49,100 nucleotides of DNA, from positions 1 through 49,100 of the forward strand of contig NZ_SNWX01000023.1 of the NCBI RefSeq assembly GCF_004362045.1, in the 5' to 3' direction. This document shows positions 43,520 through 49,100 of this stretch, piece after piece (position 1 is the stretch's first letter; the number at the start of each line of letters is the position of its first letter). The position numbers and the translations under genes are program-made. The notes beneath the pieces were generated by a model. The model ran no database searches and was not told where the DNA came from. It was given only the letters and a program-made list of their open reading frames with translations. This DNA is from Halanaerobium saccharolyticum. GTDB taxonomy: Bacteria > Bacillota > Halanaerobiia > Halanaerobiales > Halanaerobiaceae.

Positions 43520-45049
43520 ATGTCAAAAATAAAATGGGAAAAACTTATCAGTGGGACAGATGTTAGAGGCAAGGCAATAGCAGCTGAGGGAGAAGAAGCT
43601 AATTTGACAGAGAATGCTGCAGAGGGGATTGGTTTTTCTTTTGTTAAGTGGCTTGAGGATAATTTAAATAAGGAAAGTCGGGAAATCAAACTGGCAATTG
43701 GTCATGATTCCAGGTTGAGTGCTGACAGTCTTAAATTTGCACTTGCCAGAGGCATGAAACTGGCTGGTGCTGATGTTTATAGTACTGGTCTGGCCTCAAC
43801 TCCAGCGATGTTTATGTCGACAGTTTTAGAAGGTCATCAGTATGATGGATCAATAATGATTACGGCCAGCCACCTTCCTTATGATAAGAATGGTTTCAAG
43901 TTTTTTACCCGTAATGGCGGTCTGGAAAAAGAAAATGTATTAGAAATCTTAGCTATTGCAGCTGAGAAAGAAGATCATTTTTTTAAAAAAGAACTGCCAG
44001 CAATTGACCCATTAAATAAAATAGATTTAATTTCTGATTATGCAGAGCATATAAAAACAGTTATTCGAGAAAATTTAAGTTCAGAGGTTGATCAGAAGCA
44101 ACCACTGGCTGATTTTAAAATTGTAGTTGATGCTGGTAATGGTTCAGGGGGGTTTTTTGTAGAAAAAATCCTGGAGGAACTGGGTGCAGATACTGAAGGT
44201 AGTCAATTTTTAGAACCGGATGGTAATTTCCCCAATCATGCTCCTAATCCAGAAGATAAAGAAGCGATGCATTCGATTCAGAAAGCAGTTTTAGAAAATG
44301 ATGCTGATTTAGGAATTATTTTTGATACTGATGTTGATCGGGCGGCGGTAGTAGATAGCAGTGGTCAGGAAATAAATCGGAATAAATTAATTGCTCTGGC
44401 TGCAACAATTGTTTTAGAAAATAATCCCGGTGCAACTATCGTTACTGATTCTGTAACTTCTGTTGGCCTCAAGGAATTTATTGAAAATAAATTAGGTGGA
44501 GTTCACCACCGCTTTAAAAGAGGTTATAAAAATGTAATAAACGAAGCTAAAAGATTAGAAACTGAAGGAATTACTGCTCCTCTTGCCATTGAAACTTCAG
44601 GTCATGCTGCTTTTAAAGAAAATTATTTTCTTGATGATGGTGCTTATCTGGTAGCTAAAGTGCTGATCAAAATGGCTAATTTAAAGGTAGAAGAAAACAG
44701 AAAAATTGGGGATCTAATTGCAGATTTAAAAGAAGCAAATATCAAAGAGGAATATAGGATGACAATTCAGCTAAATGAATTTAAGGAATACGGCCAGCAG
44801 ATTTTAGCTGATTTAAAAGAATTTATTAAAGAAATTGATGAGTGGGAAATTGCCCCTAAAAATTATCAGGGAGTACGTGTCAACTGTGGCGGTAATGACT
44901 GGTTTTTATTAAGATTGTCTCTCCATGATCCTGTTGTAGTTTTAAATGTGGAATGTGATAAAAAAGAAAGTTTAGCTTCAATTTTAAAAAAAATTAAAGA
45001 GTTTTTAAGTAATTATAATAAACTAAAACTTGATGCTTTAAATCAATAA
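43520..45049 (+). CDS. Phosphohexomutase (phosphoglucomutase/phosphomannomutase family)
   Basis: An alpha-D-phosphohexomutase interconverting hexose 1- and 6-phosphates. The active-site serine loop reads TASHLPYDKNGFKFF (a variant of TASHNPxxYNGxK), the metal loop is DTDVDRAAVVD, and the sugar-binding loop is ETSGHAAFKENYFLDDG. The C-terminal phosphate-binding region is present (NYQGVRVN near the end). The 509-aa length is normal for the long subgroup. GGAG (43508-43511) with ATG 43520 is preferred over GTG 43511. Substrate preference cannot be read from the sequence. Confidence 0.9.
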   Translation: MSKIKWEKLISGTDVRGKAIAAEGEEANLTENAAEGIGFSFVKWLEDNLNKESREIKLAIGHDSRLSADSLKFALARGMKLAGADVYSTGLASTPAMFMSTVLEGHQYDGSIMITASHLPYDKNGFKFFTRNGGLEKENVLEILAIAAEKEDHFFKKELPAIDPLNKIDLISDYAEHIKTVIRENLSSEVDQKQPLADFKIVVDAGNGSGGFFVEKILEELGADTEGSQFLEPDGNFPNHAPNPEDKEAMHSIQKAVLENDADLGIIFDTDVDRAAVVDSSGQEINRNKLIALAATIVLENNPGATIVTDSVTSVGLKEFIENKLGGVHHRFKRGYKNVINEAKRLETEGITAPLAIETSGHAAFKENYFLDDGAYLVAKVLIKMANLKVEENRKIGDLIADLKEANIKEEYRMTIQLNEFKEYGQQILADLKEFIKEIDEWEIAPKNYQGVRVNCGGNDWFLLRLSLHDPVVVLNVECDKKESLASILKKIKEFLSNYNKLKLDALNQ

Positions 45050-45060
45050 GGAGGCTAATC

Positions 45061-46017
45061 ATGAAATACAGATATCTTGGAAATTCCAACTTAAGAGTTT
45101 CTGCTGTGGGACTTGGAACCTGGGCCTATGGAAATGATACTTTTGGTCAGGTTGAGGATCAGCAGTCAATTAGAGCAATTAGAGCGGCTGTTGATGCAGG
45201 CATAAATTTAATTGATACTGCTCCTGCTTATGGTGCTGGACATGCCGAAAAAGTTGTGGGACAGGCAATTGAAGGAATAAGAGATAAAGTGATTATTGCT
45301 TCAAAATGTGGAACCCACAGAGATGGTCCCAAATATATTAGGGACTTACGTCCAAAAAGAATCCGTAAGGAATTAGAAGATTCTCTCAGGAGATTAAATG
45401 TTGAGCAGATTGACCTTTATCAGATTCACTGGCCGGATCCGGATACTCCCCTGGAAAAAAGTGTTGAAGAGCTGCTAAAATTAAAAAAAGAAGGTAAATT
45501 TAAATATCTTGGAGTTTGTAATTTTGAATTAGATATGCTGGACAAGATTTCCAGGATGACAGATGTAATTTCTTTACAGCCCCAGTATTCTCTACTTAAA
45601 AGAGATATTGAAACTGAAATTTCAACTTATTTAATAGATAATAATTTGGGTGCATTAAGTTATGGAACTCTCGGTGGTGGTATTTTAAGTGCTAAATATA
45701 AAGAAAGACCTGAATTTGATGATGAAAAAGATAAACGGTCAGGATTCTATCCATTCTTTAAGAAAGAAAACTGGCCTCAGACACAGAGCCTGATCAGACT
45801 GCTGGAAGAGATGGCCGATAAGCAAAACCAAACACCTGCCCAGATAGCGATTAACTGGTCAATAAATCGTCCCGGGATCACAACAGCTTTAGTTGGAGCC
45901 AAAAATGAGAAGCAGGCTCGAGAAAATGCAGCAGCAGCGGATTTTGAACTTACTGAAGCAGAGATGCTTGCTTTAACTCAGGAATCAGATAAAGTTATCA
46001 AAAATCTAAAAATATAG
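45061..46017 (+). CDS. Aldo/keto reductase
   Basis: A 318-aa NAD(P)H-dependent (beta/alpha)8 oxidoreductase. The catalytic tetrad is visible: Asp and Tyr in IDTAPAYGAG, Lys in IIASKCGT, and His in QIHWPDPDTPL. The C-terminal cofactor segment TTALVGAKNEKQARENA is typical. It lies 11 bases after the mutase gene and is probably co-transcribed with it. The substrate is unknown. Confidence 0.93.
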   Translation: MKYRYLGNSNLRVSAVGLGTWAYGNDTFGQVEDQQSIRAIRAAVDAGINLIDTAPAYGAGHAEKVVGQAIEGIRDKVIIASKCGTHRDGPKYIRDLRPKRIRKELEDSLRRLNVEQIDLYQIHWPDPDTPLEKSVEELLKLKKEGKFKYLGVCNFELDMLDKISRMTDVISLQPQYSLLKRDIETEISTYLIDNNLGALSYGTLGGGILSAKYKERPEFDDEKDKRSGFYPFFKKENWPQTQSLIRLLEEMADKQNQTPAQIAINWSINRPGITTALVGAKNEKQARENAAAADFELTEAEMLALTQESDKVIKNLKI

Positions 46018-46093
46018 TTATCTTGTTTTAAAATAAGTAAAAAAGAACATTTATTCTGAATCCTAATTAATAAGTAGCTGAATAATTTTCTTC

Positions 46094-46125
46094 AAAAAGC
46101 AGTCCCTTTGGGCTGCTTTTTTGAG
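46094..46125 (+). terminator. Rho-independent terminator after the aldo/keto reductase
   Basis: AAAAAGCAGtCC and GGgCTGCTTTTTT pair around a CTTT loop. The T tract runs into the -35 box of the next promoter (46121). Confidence 0.85.
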
Positions 46126-46149
46126 TTAACTATGTTTTTAGTATATAAT
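46121..46149 (+). promoter_or_regulatory. Predicted promoter of the diguanylate cyclase gene
   Basis: TTGAGT (46121-46126) and TATAAT (46144-46149) have a 17-base spacer; the -35 box overlaps the terminator T tract. Confidence 0.7.
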
Positions 46150-46199
46150 TAATGTATACCTGCAAATTAATTTTAAGTGATTTATTGAGGATGGTAATT

Positions 46200-47741
46200 A
46201 TGAAAAAATTTGTTTTTTTATCTAATAGATACTACTTGATGACTTTATTTTTGGTCATTATAATATTTTTTGTCTTTGTTTCTTTCAACTATTATGAAAA
46301 AATTGATGAAGAAAAATTTTTCTTAAATAAAAGTTTGAATAGACTTGAATCTGAGGTTGATATAATTTTAAATACCTATAATATAGCTGCAGATGCTGTA
46401 TATAATAATGTTCTGAACAGTACCAAACTTAAAAGAATAGTTTATTATGGCTGGAAATTTGAAGATCGTCGTGACAACTACCGTCTGTATTTAAAATCTG
46501 AGCTGGAACCCTTATATGCGGATCTAAAGAAATATTATATCAGACAGCTGCATTTTCATTTTAAGGATGGCACAAGCTTTTTACGAATGCAGCACCCTGA
46601 ACTTTATGGTGATCAGCTGTTTGGGTTTAGAGAAAGTGTGAAATATGTAAACACTGAACAAAAGAAATTTGTCGGCTTTGAAGAAGGTCGGATTATTAAC
46701 GGTTATCGTTATATTTATCCTTTAAGTTATAAGGGGGAGCATATCGGATCAGTGGAATTGAGTTTATCTTTTCAGGCAGTAACTGAATTATTAAAGAACA
46801 ATTTTGGTGGTTCAAAAGTCTTTATGATTAAAAATGAACTGGTAGAGGAAATTGCACTCCCTGTAGAACAGAATAAATATAAAACTTCTTCTACTTTTGA
46901 AAACTACAGTTATGACCAGGAAATTTATGCAGATTTGCTGCAGTCAGATAATGAGATTTCTCTGGATATTATTAAAAAAATAAATCACAAAAATAAAGAA
47001 GAACTGCTGGCCCGGACTGATGCCGAAAAATCTTTTATAGTTTCAAGTAGAATTGACGGAAATTATTATACAGCCAGCTTTATTAATATTAGAGGCATAG
47101 ATGGAGAAACTAAAGCCTATTTAATTAGCTATCAGCAGAGTGAATCTCTTAACTTTATCAACCAAAAGTTCTTTACTACGATTATTATTTCACTTATTTT
47201 TTTAATTCTGACCATTATTTTACTGACCATTATTTTTTCCCATAATAATAAATTGAGATTTTTGGCTCACAATGACCAGCTAACGGGAGTCAGCAACCGC
47301 CGTGATTTAACTAATATACTGGAAAAAGAGTATGAACGCAGTCAGAGGTATAATAATACTTTTTCTTTTATAATTTTTGATATCGATCATTTTAAGTTAA
47401 TCAATGATAATTACGGTCATAATACGGGTGATAGAATCTTAAAAGAGTTAAGTAATTTAGTTCAGACTAATATCCGTAAAAGTGATTATTTTGGCCGCTG
47501 GGGTGGAGAAGAATTTGTAGTGATTGCTCCTGAAAATAATCTGCAGTCAGCTAAAAAATTTGCTGAAAAATTAAGAAAAGAAATAGATAGATATAATTTT
47601 ATTGAAGAAAGTAATGTAACTGCCAGTTTTGGAGTGGCAGAAATAGCTGCAGATGAAAATGTTGATCGATTGATAAAAAGGGCAGATGATGCACTGTATA
47701 GAGCTAAGGAGAAAGGTAGAAACAGAGTCGAAATTGATTGA
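46200..47741 (+). CDS. Membrane Cache-domain diguanylate cyclase
   Basis: A 513-aa sensor enzyme making c-di-GMP. Two membrane helices (about residues 8-28 and 330-355) bracket an extracytoplasmic Cache-type domain with LHFHFKDGTSFLRMQHPELYGDQL split over its core strand, the pattern of double-Cache sensors. The cytosolic GGDEF domain has FDIDHFKLINDNYGH, the active motif RWGGEEF and an RKSD inhibitory I-site upstream. GAGG (46187-46190) fixes ATG 46200; the frame is open back to 46152, which lies at the promoter and is unlikely. Confidence 0.93.
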   Translation: MKKFVFLSNRYYLMTLFLVIIIFFVFVSFNYYEKIDEEKFFLNKSLNRLESEVDIILNTYNIAADAVYNNVLNSTKLKRIVYYGWKFEDRRDNYRLYLKSELEPLYADLKKYYIRQLHFHFKDGTSFLRMQHPELYGDQLFGFRESVKYVNTEQKKFVGFEEGRIINGYRYIYPLSYKGEHIGSVELSLSFQAVTELLKNNFGGSKVFMIKNELVEEIALPVEQNKYKTSSTFENYSYDQEIYADLLQSDNEISLDIIKKINHKNKEELLARTDAEKSFIVSSRIDGNYYTASFINIRGIDGETKAYLISYQQSESLNFINQKFFTTIIISLIFLILTIILLTIIFSHNNKLRFLAHNDQLTGVSNRRDLTNILEKEYERSQRYNNTFSFIIFDIDHFKLINDNYGHNTGDRILKELSNLVQTNIRKSDYFGRWGGEEFVVIAPENNLQSAKKFAEKLRKEIDRYNFIEESNVTASFGVAEIAADENVDRLIKRADDALYRAKEKGRNRVEID

Positions 47742-47746
47742 TAAGC

Positions 47747-47776
47747 AAAAATCTGGGTTGATCAACCCAGATTTTT
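47747..47776. terminator. Bidirectional palindromic terminator
   Basis: A 28-bp perfect palindrome, AAAATCTGGGTTGA followed by its reverse complement (47747-47774), has A and T tracts at its ends. It separates the cyclase (+) and ytfJ (-) transcripts. Confidence 0.9.
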
Positions 47777-47800
47777 TGCTGCCTTGTTTAACCTCAGCAA

Positions 47801-48190
47801 TTATTCTTCTTTAGTCTGGGACTCTGATTTTTCTTGATCGGTGGCAGCTTTTTCTTTTCTATTCTTTGCTGCTTCAATTTTATCGATAAGCTCAGGTACT
47901 TTGTCAATTAATTTGTCCAGAGAGCCCTTGTTTTTTACAGGCATCATTGTTACTTCTGAGCCTCTAATTACTAAAATTGCGTCAGGCGAAATTTTACAGC
48001 CGACACCACCACCGCCCCCTCCGGACTTTTCTTCTTCTCCGATTCCACCGCCGAGACCAAAAGAAGCAGTAATAATTGGAATTAATGTCACCTCTCCAGC
48101 TTCAATGGGATCTCCAACAACTGTTTCAGTTTTTAAGAAATGGTCAAGTTTTTCATACATGGTTTCCAGAACATTTTCAGTACTCTGCAT
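47801..48190 (-). CDS. ytfJ: GerW/YtfJ family protein
   Basis: A 129-aa protein of the GerW (YtfJ) family. It has TVVGDPIEAGEVTLIPI, SFGLGGGIG, a run of six or so glycines and GCKISPDAILVIRGSEVTMMPV, then a charged, probably disordered Lys/Glu C-terminus. In Bacillus, YtfJ is a spore protein with a role in germination; homologues also exist in non-sporulating bacteria. AAAGGATG fixes ATG 48190 rather than 48199. It follows the DUF2953 gene by five bases, the usual ytfI-ytfJ pairing. Confidence 0.9.
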   Translation of the reverse strand: MQSTENVLETMYEKLDHFLKTETVVGDPIEAGEVTLIPIITASFGLGGGIGEEEKSGGGGGGVGCKISPDAILVIRGSEVTMMPVKNKGSLDKLIDKVPELIDKIEAAKNRKEKAATDQEKSESQTKEE

Positions 48191-48195
48191 TTTAA

Positions 48196-48897
48196 TCATC
48201 CTTTCTTAGAATTTGATTTATAGAGCTGCCAGAATATTTTTAGACTTCTGATTGAGAAAATAAATATTAAAAAATGAGCAATAATTTTTAATGGTATTAT
48301 TTTACCACCTGTAGAACCCTCAGCTTCAAACATCACCTCCTGCCAGTTTATTCTTGCTTTAAAGTCTGGATAATCAAATAATTCTTTAAAAGTGTAATAA
48401 TAGGCCAGAAAAATTCCATTATAGTAGGGATCAGCAAAGGAGAAAACAAGATTTAATTTTAAATAATCCATTTTTAAAATTTTTATAAGTTTTACAATGA
48501 ATCTAAAAATGTGATTTAAATTTTTTTTATTAATCAGACTAAAATCAAATTTAAATTTAGATTTCTTTCTGGATTCTTCCGGCTTTTCTTTTTTGTTTTC
48601 AGCAGTTTTATTTACAATTTTTTCTTTAATTACCTTTTTGGATTTATTCTTCATGAATTTTGCTATGTTGTTCTCATTTATATTGATTTTCTTTTTGTAG
48701 TTTAAAATTTTAAAAAAGAATAATTGTCCCCCTGAGTCAGCTGTAAAAATAAACTGCAAAAAAAACAGTGAAAAAGCAAAGCGGAATTTTAATTGTTTTT
48801 TATATTCGAAATCAAAGGCATAATAATAGGGTAGAGCTAAGAACAGAATTATAAAGAAAATTACAAAAATTATAAATAAAAATAAAAACTGCAGCAA
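48196..48897 (-). CDS. DUF2953 domain membrane protein (YtfI-like)
   Basis: A 233-aa protein with an N-terminal membrane helix (about residues 2-22), a Lys-rich central region, an LKMDYLKLNLVFSFADPY segment and a C-terminal hydrophobic stretch. This fits DUF2953 by pattern and by its position upstream of ytfJ. Function is unknown. The frame opens at ATG 48918, but AAAGGAGG lies within that extension and points to TTG 48897. A TATACA-17-TATAAT promoter (48951-48923, - strand) just upstream agrees with the shorter form. Confidence 0.8.
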   Translation of the reverse strand: MLQFLFLFIIFVIFFIILFLALPYYYAFDFEYKKQLKFRFAFSLFFLQFIFTADSGGQLFFFKILNYKKKININENNIAKFMKNKSKKVIKEKIVNKTAENKKEKPEESRKKSKFKFDFSLINKKNLNHIFRFIVKLIKILKMDYLKLNLVFSFADPYYNGIFLAYYYTFKELFDYPDFKARINWQEVMFEAEGSTGGKIIPLKIIAHFLIFIFSIRSLKIFWQLYKSNSKKG

Positions 48898-48922
48898 TTT
48901 ATTTCCTCCTTTGCACATTTAT

Positions 48923-48951
48923 ATTATACACAAAAAATAATTATTTGTATA
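48923..48951 (-). promoter_or_regulatory. Predicted promoter of the DUF2953-ytfJ pair
   Basis: On the - strand TATACA (48951-48946) and TATAAT (48928-48923) have a 17-base spacer. Transcription would start near 48916, leaving a 19-base leader that contains only the ribosome site. From 48952 to 49100 I see no gene; TATACT near the end may belong to a + strand promoter outside the window. Confidence 0.5.
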
Positions 48952-49100
48952 GTAATCTTTTTAACAAATATCTGGATAATTCTATCTCAAATTGTATAAA
49001 TTTAAGCCTCTTCGCTATTTAGTGTGGGTTTTCATTGTTCTTTTATTTAATATAGTTGAATTTATTCATTTTCATATCCAATTATGGTATACTTTACCTA

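Overview
The window is a low-GC, gene-dense bacterial chromosome segment from an anaerobe. The combination of Rnf, MinCDE together with MreBCD/RodA, an Obg-L21-L27 cluster, T-box and FMN leader RNAs, rubrerythrin and a YtfJ/DUF2953 pair points to a clostridia-like Firmicute. My best guess is Halanaerobiales (Halanaerobium or a close relative); this comes from gene content and protein flavour, not from a search. I see no tRNA, rRNA, CRISPR array, prophage, insertion sequence or integrase; the region looks like stable core chromosome.

Layout, + strand unless noted. 103-5286: rnfCDGEAB operon with promoter and strong terminator. 5304-6315: NusG-domain-II protein and Gx membrane protein, with their own promoter, followed by overlapping maf. 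6931-19342: long shape/division/RNA operon series: radC, mreBCD, PBP2, minCDE, rodA, a radical SAM pair, RNase E/G. 19439-22981: L21 leader, rplU, rpmA, obg, yhbY, degV. 23048-26934: ABC-F ATPase and a GAF-PAS-GGDEF-HD-GYP protein. 27141-30498 (- strand): PII, ammonium transporter and glutamine synthetase, each of amt and glnA with a clear sigma-A promoter. 30751-32465: nadE. 32555-35218: Ile-type T-box leader, ilvB and a GNAT gene. 35281-38536: LtaS-like enzyme and an AsmA-like envelope protein. 38602-42640: FMN riboswitch and ribD-ribE-ribBA-ribH. 42677-46017: rubrerythrin, a phosphohexomutase with an unusual leader, an aldo/keto reductase. 46121-47741: Cache-GGDEF diguanylate cyclase. 47801-48897 (- strand): DUF2953 and YtfJ genes, meeting the cyclase at a perfect palindromic terminator.

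The genes fit together as energy conservation (Rnf needs covalent FMN, and the riboflavin operon supplies its precursor), elongasome and septum placement, nitrogen assimilation, branched-chain amino acid and NAD synthesis, envelope polymer synthesis and c-di-GMP signalling. I found no obvious complete new system. The points most worth a second look are the apparent ATC start of minE, a KH-like plus TRAM extension on RNase E/G, a Cys-rich insertion in IlvB, the NusG_II/Gx pair behind Rnf, the LtaS-like/AsmA-like pair, and a small basic leader ORF before the phosphohexomutase. Many predicted start codons were moved to agree with the Shine-Dalgarno position; these choices are explained entry by entry.
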